A stretch of DNA of 64,000 nucleotides from Chenopodium formosanum. Its lineage: Eukaryota > Streptophyta > Magnoliopsida > Caryophyllales > Amaranthaceae. The translations under genes were made by a program, and so were the position numbers. The DNA lies in contig CM044872.1 of assembly GCA_024500155.1 (NCBI GenBank), positions 56,859,460 to 56,923,459 of the forward strand, read 5' to 3'. Shown here one piece after another: positions 45,523-56,887 of the stretch (position 1 is the stretch's first letter; every line of letters begins with the position of its first letter). The notes beneath the pieces were generated by a model. That model did not search any database, had not been told where the DNA came from, and saw nothing but the letters and a program-made list of their open reading frames with translations.

Positions 45523-48111
45523 TCAGTACTTGATAACGTGGTGCCGCAGCCAGAGTTCATACATAACCATATGGAAAGCATCATACTTGATAGGAGGGGT
45601 GTTCCATTGAAAATGCATTTGTACCTGATACAAAAGGATTAAAAGAATTTCAAAAATTGCAAATCCTGGTGTATAAATAAACGTGTATCTTTGCCCTTTT
45701 CTTATCATCACTTATCATTGTGGGATATAACCTGGAACTGAACAGTGATGATAATCACAAAGACCTTCATAGTTTATGCTGATTTTCAAGTGAGTAAAGA
45801 AGATGCCATATCCCCCCCCCCCCCCCCCCCTTCTATCTTCTCAGCTTATTTGTGTAGCACTCAAGTTTATCTTCTGAGTTATGGAGTAACATTCTACAAA
45901 TCTACAAAGCCAGGTTCTACCCTGCTTCATGAACATCATGACTAATAAAGGGAGACTAACTGCAAGTAGCATCAAGTGTGTATACCTAAAAACTATAAAT
46001 CATAGCTGTGTCATATAAAACAAATGGCTTCAGGAAGATCCACTTTTAGAATTTCAGAGAATGTTTAACCAGAACATAAACAGAGAACAACACGCTCACA
46101 AGGGTTCCTAAGGCTGTCAGATTCAGTTTAATGTCAAAATTTCAGCCAGCATAAAATCATTACCTTGACCAAATTCTCATGAAGCCGTTTAAATTCTGCG
46201 TCTGTTATGGCCTTAAGAATTTGCTTGAGATGGTAGACATCCCTCTCCCTCAGCACAACAGCAAATTTTCGCCAATCAAGAATGTCGTTAAAAGGCAGAT
46301 CGTAGTAATCTGATATTATTACTGCAGAAAAGAGAGACAAACAGAAACTTTAACTTTAAAACTTCTTAAGCCGGGTCACTGCATAAGCTGCAGTAAAGCT
46401 TAACTAAAACAATTATCTGAGACCTAAGATGTTGTGTTGAGAACTACATGAAGTCGTGCACATTAACTATCAAGGTCACACTATTTTTCTGAGTATATTA
46501 GGTGATGTGAATACATACAATATTAACCATTCCCACAACCCATACAATTGATACAGAAAAAACTTACCAGGAACACATCCATAATGGATTGAGTCTGTTA
46601 TACGAGCACTGTTAACTTGAGAGCCACCAGGACATATGCAAAACTTATTCCTATAAAACCTCTTCTGATATACCAAAGGCCCAATAGCCCTATTTATTCT
46701 GTTGTTAGATATATCAAGTTCTGTGTCATTCTCCCAGACTCTAGCCAATATGACTCTAATTTTAGAGTTACGATGGCCTGCCCAAAATCCAAGGTTTGTC
46801 CTGAAAAGTGTAATTTCTGTTAGTTACAGATATTCTGCACAAAGATGACCCAGACAATAATAAATATAACAAAGCCCACCAGATTACTAAAATAGGCAGG
46901 ATCTTTAAGGCACAAATTTATGCTATCTTATCCCTAGCCTGCTAGCCATAAAAAAATTTACCCTATATTGGCTCCAATGAAATTCATTCAATGTCTTAGA
47001 TGGACCCGTACAGATTAGCAACTCAAAACAGAGAGATTAATTAGCACTAATTCACCAAGTGAAGCAATATGAAAAACTTCAGAGTTCAGAAGCAAATATC
47101 CCACCCCTTAATATTCACAAACAAATGTCTTCCTTTCGTTTTCTACTGTTTTGCAACCGAAACTTGCCAGCACTTGAATCTAAAACGTTGTTCTTTTCAC
47201 TATCTGTTTAAAGTCCTTGTTAGGATGACACAGCTGATACATATATGAGAAGGCATAGAGGAGCAACAGGACTTCTTGCGAATCCACTACATCTAGAATT
47301 AAACATGGCATCATAGCAAAGGTTGGCTTGTTTACTGGATAAGGATTTGAGAATGATAAGATACCCAACCCCAAAGGAAATTTTTCTTTATACCTATCCA
47401 ATGTGCATAGTTAAAAGGACACTCACATGTGAGGACCGAGGAGTGACGACTCCCATATATGTGTTTTGCACTTATGAGTATGACTAATATTGAAGAGAGA
47501 ACAACCACATTGAAATGTACAACATTCCTCCATTCCTCCCCTTGCAAATTATCTTTGTGATGGAACACTCAAGGACATTTATTCCAACACCATTCACATT
47601 TAGTGATTTTAAGGGTCATTTTTTCATAAATTAGTTCTGCCCCACCTTTTTTCAACTATTAATGTTGGATTTTGCATATCAAGTTCTGCCATTCAAAGAT
47701 ACCTAGATACACCTTTTAATTAAAACCTGGGAACATAAATTGAATACTAGAAACTAAACTTTTTCCAAAATCTCCCGTGCCTAGATGCAAAACCTGCTCT
47801 GGTCATTTGCTATGAGACTTGGACAAATAAAGAACATTTTTGTCCGAAGTTGAGATAGGTAACAGAAAAGCCCAGGGTAATTTATAAATATTTACAAATT
47901 CATACATCTTCAATATTGTTTGGTTTGAGTCCAGGCCACTTATTGATTTTTCATCATTGACCAGTCCAGAGCTTCACAACTGTTAACTTCCACTTCCAGG
48001 TTTGATAACAAATACACAAGTTACTAGATCGATATCAAAAATTACCATAGAGAAAACCCAAATTAAATTTGAAAACCCTATAAAAACCAGGACTTAAAAA
48101 ACACGAGCACT

Positions 48112-48146
<35 letters not shown>

Positions 48147-50261
48147 AGAGAGAGAGAGAGACAGAGAGAGAGGGGAAAGGGGGGAGGCGGGGTTACAAAG
48201 AAAGGTGATATGAAGAGTAACAACAACAAGAAATTAACTAACAGACTTTCACCAACCTGTTTTCTATGTCGTTTCCTCCAGCAGGAAGAGCAAAGGGCTG
48301 TAGTACTTGTGGCAAAGCAACATCTTTGTGAGGGATGAATCCTACATCATAACTTGGGGAGCACACTACTCGAATAGAATTCTTTATAAGAAATGGCAAC
48401 CCTTCAAATGCTCTCACTCCAACATCATGACAAGTAACCAAAAAGTGATCAGCTCCCAACGTTCTATTCCAGTACGGATACTTGGCTATTAAGCCCTCAA
48501 CATAGTCCTTGACAATTATAGTCATGTTTTCATATGAAGTCCCCTGCGTAGTATAATGCACAAATGACTCATTATAGGGATCATATAGTTTATCAGACGT
48601 CTACTGGCAAATGAACACATTTGCCTTAGTTTGGCATAATCTGCAACACTAACAAAGAGGAAAGAAAACAAAACCAAAGCAGGTGAACAGATAAATGACA
48701 CATAACTAGTCTCACTTACACTTTGTTTGGATTGAAGGAAATGGAGGGAAAGGAAAGGAAGGTAAATGGAGGGATTAATTATCTTTCATTTGGATAAGAA
48801 ATGAGGAAAGAAGAGAATTGAAGGGGAGAGAAATGAAGGGATTAAATTATAAGAAATTGATCTCACCAACAATGGAAAGATTTGGAAGGAAAACTCAATT
48901 TTCTTCCCTAACCTCCTTTTATTTTCTTTCCTATATTTTTATCCAAACACACCGTTAGTTTGGATCGAAGGAAATACAAGGAAAAGTAGAGGAGAAAAGG
49001 AGGAGGACAATTTCTCTCGTTACCTTCCCCCTCCCTTTCCTTTCTCTTCCCTCCCCTTCTTTTCCTTCTTTTCTATCCAAACAAAGTGCCCAATAATCCT
49101 GAATACAAAAATCCATATCTCCTTTTCTGCGCTTTCACAACTATGCCAGTAACATTCTTACCAAACATCAATATAAATTTCCTTTTACCTACATTTCTAC
49201 AAGTACCACTTATGGGATAAAGGCTTTGATTGATTGGTTGAATGAACCTACATTTCTACAAGTGCTACAATTTGACGTGGCCAATTTGCTACAATCAAAA
49301 GAACTCCATATAATTTGCCATAAACCACAGACTCACAGTGATTCATTCTTATACAAACTACAAGTGACACCTATTTAACCATTATTGCTCAACTCTTCCA
49401 GCCTGAAACGACAGATCATATCGCATAAACCCGAATCTCACTTTGTAAACTTTTAAGTTTTCACTATCTCAACACTCTTAACTACAAATTTCATTCACTT
49501 TGAATTTCTAATTCACAAAGTAAATCCAGCACAAGAAATTGCCAAAATTCTCCTTACAATCATCCTCACTTTTCCTATTGTTCACCAATATCAATTCAAT
49601 ACTACAATAATTTGTTCAAATTCCAAACAATTCAATCCAAAAATAAATCCTCCAAAATTTCAGATGATTACAGCTTGCAATCCAAATGAATGACTTCAAA
49701 TTAACAATTAAACACAAACACAAAATCAGAATGTAAAAAAGAATACCTTGCCACGCATCTTATGGCAGGAAATAGGAATAAAGAAGAGATGAGCTTCATC
49801 AGGATCCTCAGTTCGAAACCCACTTTCTCGAATATTCTGGAAGAAGTAACCTTCACTGGAGTATTTCCCAGTGAGCTTCCTCGGAGTTTGATAAAACGTA
49901 TTCGGATCACCATCAGGATAAATATAAACCTTAAACCTCCTCTCCATTTCCTCGTAATTCAACCTAAAGATCTCCGAATAATGATACGCTTCCGACACAT
50001 CTTCTCTCTCCTCCACCACGTTCAGAACCTTCTCGAACAACACAGAAGCAGGAAATTCACGTTAGAGAGAGAAACCTCAATGAGAGAGAAAGTAGAGGAG
50101 AGAGAAAGTGAGCTTACCGTGGTGGGAGGAGAGGAGGAAGGAGAGTGGAGAGATTTAAGAGAGAGAAAAGTGAAGGAGATGAGAGTGAGAATTGCTATGG
50201 TTAGCAGAGATCCTCTAATGGTGACCATTGATGATGATTGCGGTGGTTTCGCCGCCGTCAT
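45523..50261 (-). CDS. Exostosin-family glycosyltransferase (GT47), Golgi type II membrane protein
   Basis: Six exons on the minus strand: 50118-50261, 49747-50031, 48257-48543, 46568-46800, 46164-46321 and 45523-45624. All phases agree, giving 402 aa. A short cytoplasmic tail precedes a single membrane anchor (about residues 16-36, GSLLTIAILTLISFTFLSL), the usual Golgi type II topology. The exostosin domain follows: YEEMERRFKVYIYPDG, ADHFLVTCHDVG, the nucleotide-sugar-binding region CICPGGSQVNSARITDSIHY and GCVPVIISDYYDLPF. GT47 enzymes add sugars to plant cell-wall polysaccharides or glycoproteins; the donor is not readable. The N-terminal stem is short for the family. Intron 1 is only 86 bp, with a CTAAC branch-point motif and an acceptor at TTCGAG. 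M12 is an alternative start. Confidence 0.88.
45812..45830. repeat. Nineteen-C homopolymer in intron 5 of the GT47 gene
   Basis: Nineteen consecutive C on the plus strand form a G19 run on the transcribed-sense strand. The exact length is hard to trust in any assembly. Confidence 0.9.
48115..48172. repeat. T tract followed by (GA)n
   Basis: About thirty T are followed by GAGAGAGAGAGAGACAGAGAG. It lies in intron 3 of the GT47 gene. Confidence 0.9.
48719..49088. mobile_element. MITE with perfect 14-bp ends and an internal duplicated terminus
   Basis: The ends CACTTTGTTTGGAT and ATCCAAACAAAGTG are perfect inverted repeats. The left arm is purine-rich and the right arm pyrimidine-rich. In the middle, ATCCAAACAC (about 48,940) and AGTTTGGATCGAAGG (about 48,957) look like a second pair of termini, as if two copies joined or nested. 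It lies in intron 2 of the GT47 gene. No clear target duplication was found. Confidence 0.6.
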
Positions 50262-51590
50262 GGGTGGCGCGTTAACGGAGAGTGTGATTCAGTGTGAAGC
50301 GTTTTCTTTTCAGTGTGAATTTGTTGTTGTTTTTGTGTGTGAGGGAGAAAGTCGGTGATGCACGTGCTTTTTTGAAGGCGCGTGAGTTGTTATATTTTAT
50401 TAATTTTCCTTTTTGTAACTTAGTGGGTTGGGCTGTTGATGTTTGTCTATTGGGCTTTGGGATTGATTATATGAGATGGTGGGCTGGACCTTGATTTGGG
50501 CTGCTATCTTAGGAATTTTCATATAAACTTACCAAGATTTAAAATGTTGGAGGACTACCACATTTTAGGTGTTACTAAGGTGTTACTAAGAATTTGTTCT
50601 ACTCTATGTTTTTGAATTACTATTAACAAAATAATTTGAGTAAAAGAAAATAAACAAAATAATTAAGTTAAGAAAAATTTTAGTAAAAAGAAGTTAAACA
50701 AAAATATGTTAAATTTGACAAATATAAGTTAAATTGAGTATACAACAATGGGTCAAAACTTGTGAAAATGTGATACCCTTTTTTTTTTTTTTTTTTTTTT
50801 GTGGAATCCAAAGAATGGGTATTGATCTACATTTTGACACTTTTAATTTCCAAACAATATTTTTTGAGGGCCCCAAAAAGGGAAAATACGGGAGGAAAAG
50901 CGGTAATTGAAAAAATATGAGAATTTGCTGAAACATTCCAGGAGATAGGGAAAATGTTGGGAATAAGAGGGGGATGAGTTTTTGACACTTTTTACATCCC
51001 ATATTTCCCTTATTGTGAGATTTAGGATTGGATCTGAGAATGTGGTGATTGATCCCAAAATAGGGTGATTAAAGGACAATTTGTGTTGGTGATTGTTTAC
51101 ATGAGACAAGATATAATACTTACATTATAAACATGAATAGTTTGTTTAAATCTATCAATCAACACACATGTGAATAGTAATATGATTATTCATAGTTACT
51201 ATTGTCAAATCAATCATCGAATCATATCATGTGTTTTTTTTCCATTACTATTGCCAAATCATTACTATTATGGTTATATGACATCACTTATATAACATAA
51301 TTATACTTTTATGACATTACTGTTGTCAAGTCACATCATATTATGAAATTATATCATTATAAATATAATTATATAATATGACATCATTATTTTCATATGA
51401 CATCATTATAATCAAGTCACATCACTTCAATATGATTTATAGTCAAGTCACATCACATTATTAAACTTGTATGACATCATTATATTTCAAAATTTCATGA
51501 ATTTCAAAATAGAATCAGAACCCATTCTTATTACTTTATAAACATCTTTATCGGTGTTTAGGAGTCACCCAGCGCATTCAATTTAATTTT
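50262..51590. other. Region upstream of the GT47 gene
   Basis: The first few hundred bases must contain the GT47 promoter; no convincing TATA motif stands out. There is a T run at about 50,780. At 51,210-51,490, short phrases such as TATGACATCATTAT and CAAGTCACATCA recur irregularly, giving a quasi-repeat. No gene is seen. Confidence 0.5.
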
Positions 51591-53390
51591 TGTAAAAATG
51601 TCAAAAATTGACCTGAAAATGTGTATTATAGCCTTCAATTTTGAACAATTATCCACTTTTTTGACCCGTAAATAAAATTGCCGAGATGCTTACCATGGAC
51701 CCTAATACACCACAGGAGTCCATTTGAATGGGTAAAACCATCCAATATGCCTTTAAACAGTCAATTTACCCATTTACAACTTGCACTGATTTCATAAACT
51801 CAAATCTACTATAGACATTTATGACAACATATAATGGTCACATATGGTTTCAAACGGAATTATATGACCACAAGATGTATCCCCTAATATCTCAAGACTT
51901 TTCAACACCGGGTCCCGAAACTTCTAAAATTGCTCAAAAAGTGTGGATGATAGCCTACAATTTTGGAAAATTTTGACTTTTTTGGCTTGAAAATAAAAAT
52001 TACCGAGATGTTTACCATGCACTCTAATACCCTGCGGGAGTCCAATTGGGTGAGTGGAACCATCCAATTTGCCTTTAAATGGTCAATTTACCCGTTTACA
52101 ACTTGCACCAATTTCATAAACTCAAGCCTACCATGGAAATTTATGACAACATACAATGGTCACATATGATTTGAAACGGCATTATATGATCCCAAAATGT
52201 ATCCCTTAGTAAGTAATATCTCAAGACTTTTCGACACCCGGGTCTCAAAACTTACAAAATTGCTCAAAAAGCGTGGATAATAGCCTTCAATTTTGGAATT
52301 TTTTGACTTTTTTTGGCTCGGAAATAAAAATTAACAAGATTATTTCCATGGACTCTAATACCCTCCGGCAGTCCAACTGGGTGGGTGGAACCATCCAATT
52401 TGCCTTTAAACCACCAATTTCATAAAATTAAGCCTATCACGGACACTTATGACAACATATAATGGTCACATATGGTTCCAAACGGCATTATATGACCCTG
52501 AGATGTATCCACTGGTATCTCAAGACTTTTCACTGGGTTCTGAAACTTCTAAAATTGCTCAAAAAGCGTGGATAATAGCCTTTAATTTTGGAAATTTTTG
52601 ACTTTTTTTTGGCTCGGAAATAAAAATTGCCGATATGTTTACCATAGACCCTAATATCCTCCGAGAGTCCAATTGGGTGGGTGGAACCATCCAATTTTCC
52701 TTTAAACGGTCAATTTACCCGTTTACAACTTGCACCAATTTAATAAACTCAAGCCTACCACGGACATTTATGACAACATATAATGATCATATATAATTCC
52801 AAACGACATTATATGACCCTGGGATGTATCCCCTACTATTTCAACACTTTTCGACACCGGGTATCGAAACCTCCAAAATTGCTCAAAAAGTGTGGATAAT
52901 AGCCTTTAATTTTGGAAATTTTTGACCTTTTTTGGAACGAAAATAAAGATTGCCGAGATGTTTACCATGGTTCCTAATACTCTCCGGGAGTCCAATTGGG
53001 TGGGTGGAACCATCCAATTTGCCTTTAAGCATCCAATTTACTCGTTTTCGTACACGCCTTTACGTAACCAAATAATGGCCATATATGGGTCAAAAACTCG
53101 AAACAATGTTATATGACCCCAAGATGCATCCCGTAGTGCTTCGTGAATCTCCGACAACGGGTCCCGACACCTCCTAAATTGCTTCGATTTCGTGCATTAT
53201 AGCCTTCATATTTGGCTTTCGTATATCATTTTTTTACCCGGCGAGATTATGCATCGAAGCATTTTCATGGGTTCCCAAAGAGCCTTGGGAGTCATAAATA
53301 GTGCCCAGAACCATCTCATTCATCCTTAATCATCATGTATTAAGGCAAAGTCAGCGAATATAAATGACGAAAAACATAAATTATTCGTCA
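51590..53390. repeat. Six-copy tandem array of about 295-330-bp units
   Basis: A marker phrase, GCTCAAAAAG(T/C)GTGGAT(A/G)A and then TAGCC, recurs at 51,932, 52,262, 52,557 and 52,881. Diverged versions lie at about 51,610 and 53,181, giving spacings of about 322, 330, 295, 324 and 300 bp. Each unit also holds CCGAGATGTTTACCATGG-like, GGGAGTCCAATTGGG, GGAACCATCCAATTTGCC, TTATGACAACATA and ATATGACC phrases in the same order. The outer units are the most diverged. Short ORFs within it are not conserved between units, so it is not coding. Confidence 0.85.
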
Positions 53391-54330
53391 AAGCTAAATC
53401 CACCACTTTACCCCCTGTGTAAAGTTCTTTTAAATTTTAAATATTTTTTCTTACTTTTTAAAAAATTACAAGTATGTCACATTTACATTAAATAATCTTA
53501 AAATACGGTGAGGGAATATTGTAACTACTAGTAATGCAACTTTTATTGCTTATTTTGGCTTTTATTTTAGAGAAATTCTCTTTGATAACGCTATATTTTT
53601 TAATTTTCTCAGTAGTGAATTGCAAAAAAAAATTATTACCTTTGGTAAATTTGAATTTTTGATTACCAAAGATAATAGGTATATTAATATAAACTCACTA
53701 ACCATGGTTAATTTCTTTTATTTTTAAATAATTAAATTACTTAATAGAAAAAACCGACCTCTCAACCTAAAACCCTAAACGCCCAAACCACCACCCACGA
53801 CCTCCACTGCCGGATCCCAACCACCTTTCCCAGCCACCAAACTTTCCCCTTGCCAGCAACGAACCAACCATTCCAACCCCGATGCCTTTCCTCTATCCCT
53901 TTTATGTTCTTCGACATCAACAACACCAACTCATTACCAGTTTCTCATTTGCCCTAATCACATTATATCTCTCCTTAATCACCTCATCTCTTTGAATCGC
54001 ACTCTCATCTCGCTTTTTAATCGCCTCATGAGCGAGTACTTTAAGCTGATTAAATTGAACTTCAAGTTCCGGTTTTGAGTTTTTGGCAGCGATTCTTGCT
54101 TGCTTTTCACGGTCAATTCAGGTTGTAATTCATCGAATTACTCAATAGAAATTTCCAATTCCGATGAATTCACGGCGAGTTTAATCCTTCGAGGGTGGGG
54201 GGGATGGGCGGCTAGGGAATTTCGGGGGTGGGGGAGGGGGAGGAAGGGAGATAGGTTTCTGGGAAAGGAGGTGGTGGTTCAGGGGATGAGGGATAGGTGC
54301 AGCAGGGCGGGGGAGGTGGCTGAGCGCCGG

Positions 54331-54332
<2 letters not shown>
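53391..54332. other. Spacer with a C-rich low-complexity patch
   Basis: The sequence is AT-rich, then a CCACC/CCAACC-rich patch (53,760-53,900) and a G-rich patch (54,190-54,310) precede a TA microsatellite. No convincing gene is seen; the frame crossing the microsatellite encodes only a (YI)n tract. Confidence 0.5.

Positions 54333-54375
<43 letters not shown>
54333..54375. repeat. (AT)n microsatellite
   Basis: About 21-22 uninterrupted AT units. Confidence 0.95.
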
Positions 54376-54379
<4 letters not shown>

Positions 54380-54761
54380 CTAACTATTGTTTAAATTTTG
54401 TCATTAATGCTATATATAGTTAGCTTAATATTAAAAGTTCAAGTTACTAATGATAATAAGAAATTTAAATAGTACATTGTTACCAAAGAAATTTCGTCGC
54501 TTATGTAAATCCATTTGAATATGTCTATTACTGTATCTTAATATTGTAACACTTATCTTTCTATCACCTAATATCAAAACTCTATTTCACCATTTTATAT
54601 TCAAATTTTGTAATGCATACTATTAATTATCAACCGATAAAAATGAGTGACATTGTGCGACAAGGATTTGGATTCTAAGGTTGCATGAATTTACTAGTGA
54701 ATCAATGATTATTGACCTTATGGCATGTATCATGTTGATCTTAGGTTGTTTTAGTATTTTA

Positions 54762-54793
54762 ACTAGTGTATAGCCCGGGCGTTGCCCCGATTG
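54762..54793 (-). mobile_element. Helitron-like 3' terminus
   Basis: On the minus strand an imperfect CGGGGCAACGCCCGGG hairpin is followed by CTATACACTAG and T. The MULE element and SINE fragment to the right might lie inside the same Helitron, but no 5' TC end was identified. Confidence 0.4.
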
Positions 54794-54921
54794 CTACTTT
54801 TTTTAGTTATGCAACTGTTAATTTTTTAAAGATATTTAATAGTTTGTATGTGTTTTCAATACTTTTGTAGTATAACATAAATTTGTGTGTAAAGTTGTAA
54901 TATAAGTGAGAATTAGTTAGA

Positions 54922-55484
54922 GGAAATTTTGCAAACAACTACCGCAAAAGTTCCAACTTTTGCGAACAACTACCTTTATCTTGTTTTTTGCGAACAACTA
55001 CCACAAACTTTGTATTTGTTTTGTTAACACTACCAGTTAACGATGGACGTTTCCTTGCCGTATGTGGGGCCCACCCTAATTCGTTCAATACACAAATAAA
55101 TGAACAATTAACCAGAAATCATAAGAAAGATTAAGAAAATGAACGAATATTACCTGTTTTTTCAATCCTAATAGCATGAATTCAATCTCTAGGTGAGCAA
55201 TTTCACCTATGCCCTAAAATTTTTCGAAAACTAACATTCAAAGAAACAAAGAGTATCTAATTAGGGGGAAGATCGTTAATATAAAGGAGAGATAGTTAGA
55301 GGGAAAAGGACGAAAGGTGGGCCCCACATACGACAAGCAAACGTCCTTCGTTAACTGGTAGTGTTAACAAAACAAATACAAAGTTTGTGGTAGTTGTTCG
55401 CAAAAAAAAAAAAAAAAAATAAATAAATAAAGGTAGTTGTTCGCAAAAGTTGGAACTTTTGCGGTAATTGTTCGTAAAATTTCC
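54922..55484. mobile_element. Foldback MITE of Mutator (MULE) type, AACTACC family
   Basis: The 563-bp element starts GGAAATTTTGCAAACAACTA and ends with its imperfect inverse (TAAAATTTCC). The arms are long inverted copies (AACTACCACAAACTTTGTAT against ATACAAAGTTTGTGGTAGTT, and GTGGGGCCCACC against GGTGGGCCCCAC). The flanks TTAGTTAGA (54913-54921) and TTACTTAGA (55485-55493) match at 8 of 9 positions, an aged 9-bp duplication. There is no transposase. Confidence 0.78.
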
Positions 55485-55486
55485 TT

Positions 55487-55560
55487 ACTTAGATGGTTAA
55501 ACAAAGACTTTTCTTCTTAGAGGTTGAGTGTTCGAACCTCTTCATCCACATATTTTTTTA
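55487..55560 (+). mobile_element. tRNA-derived SINE fragment
   Basis: TTAGATGGTTAA (box A-like) and GAGTGTTCGAACCTC (box B-like) are spaced as in a tRNA-related SINE head. A T-rich run follows. It directly abuts, and overlaps the target duplication of, the MULE foldback. Confidence 0.45.
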
Positions 55561-56695
55561 AATTAAGTTGAGGCATTATATAGTGTTATTGTTGGTTACA
55601 TGGGTGACGTGGCATATTGAAGGAGAATTGAGTTGATTACATAGCGTATTAAGGAATTGAGTATATGACGTGGCGCAATGAGGGAACTATGTGGCACATA
55701 GATGTTTTTAGAAACGCCTACTTCTTCAATAAATAAGAATCAGGTGAAGTCCTCTTTTCCTAGGTTTAAACTTTTCAAGACCCCATACTTTTACCCATAA
55801 TAATGCAAAACCAAGCAAAACCAAGTATGAATTGGAAGAAGATTAGATTTAGAACTTTCACTTCCTTCAAGAACTAAAGAGACCCATTTGCGCTCCCAAC
55901 TCCCCATCCTTGCTAATTGCTATTGCATTATTATTGTGTGCACCTTTAGCATGATAACTTACCAACATTAACAAACACCTGTAGGGTGTGCTTTATTCAC
56001 CTAAAGTTATCTTATTTGAACTTATTAGATCTTATTTAAACTTATTTTAGTTGTAATTTGTAATTAGTTAACCATATCAAAACTCATTTTTCCCGAACTA
56101 AACTTATTTGAAATTAACTGAAACTATATGAAGTTATCTGAACTTATTAGACCTAAAATAAGTGAAAAGTAGGTGAACAAAACATGCTCGTAGTGTAATT
56201 ACTTGTATATAGTGTAGGAGCCGTGCCACTTCCTCTATCTTCCTTCTATTGCTTGCTAGGGTTTATATATCAAGTATTAACCATAACATGCTGCAATAAT
56301 TGTGACTTGATGTGGAAACATACAAGACTTTATTTCAAAAATATCTACGTAGGCACTTATTGCTAATTAATCTCTCTATATATTTTTTTTGTATGGATTT
56401 GACAAGCCACAAAGCTGACAAAGTAATGATGAGTTAAGTATTCAAACTTGACGCAACAACAAATAATTTAACATTACATTGCACAAGAGTGCAACAACAT
56501 TACACAATTACACCCTATTGAGTGTCAAGAACAATGCTTATTCAATGAAATAAAACGCGCACAAACACACAATATTGAAATTTGGCTAGTGGCCTCCCTG
56601 CAAAATGCTAATACAACTTGTACATATGATGTAATACAACATGATCATTTGGTACATGTAAATGTGGTTCCACTAACCCTCACACATTAAAGTTA
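55561..56695. other. Spacer with one MITE candidate
   Basis: Apart from the MITE candidate at 55984-56189, there is only AT-rich sequence. The part nearest 56,690 may be the 3' UTR of the Cys-rich gene remnant on the minus strand. Confidence 0.5.
55984..56189. mobile_element. Candidate MITE
   Basis: Ends GGGTGTGCTTTATTCACC and GGTGAACAAAACATGCTC are imperfect inverted repeats, with GTA on both flanks. The interior has AACTTATT/AATAAGT motifs in both orientations. The family is uncertain. Confidence 0.4.
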
Positions 56696-56887
56696 TTAGG
56701 CATCCTTGAGGACAATAACCTCATTACCAGAACCAGAAACCTCACATCTGCAACCATTACCACACTCAAAGAACACTTTTCCAGCATCAGGACCTTCTGT
56801 TTTGGTGAAGCTACAAGCATACCCTTCTCCACATACACAGTATCCTCCTTCACTCTCCACTTTCTTTGACTCATCCCTACAATCTAT
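56696..56887 (-). pseudogene. Cys-rich small protein, C-terminal remnant next to a hAT element
   Basis: On the minus strand a frame reads DCRDESKKVESEGGYCVCGE, continues with AC, ECGNGCRCEV, and ends VIVLKDA before TAA-TAA. Seven cysteines occur in about 60 residues with C-x-C and C-x3-C-x-C spacings. I do not recognise the family; a metal-binding or disulfide-rich small protein is possible. The frame has no start codon. Immediately upstream (56,888) the hAT terminus begins, so the 5' part was either separated by the insertion or lies across it beyond the window. Treat it as a fragment. Confidence 0.5.

Noticed and set aside
50022..50117. Continuation of GT47 exon 1 as an 79-codon ORF
   Set aside because: A good donor at 50,117 and an in-phase acceptor before 50,031 join exon 1 to the exostosin domain; the run-on is intronic.
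49762..50358. 198-codon plus-strand ORF
   Set aside because: It is antisense to GT47 exons 1 and 2, whose splice structure and domain matches are convincing.
51963..53116. Similar short ORFs starting MENFDFFGLKIKIAEMF-like in the tandem array
   Set aside because: They arise because the DNA is repeated. The frames do not persist through all units and end at different points.
51590..53390. A CRISPR-like array
   Set aside because: Repeat units are about 300 bp, diverged, without short repeats and unique spacers; this is plant DNA.
54100..54423. ORF of about 107 codons with a (YI)n tail
   Set aside because: The tail is only the translated AT microsatellite and the rest is low-complexity G-rich sequence.
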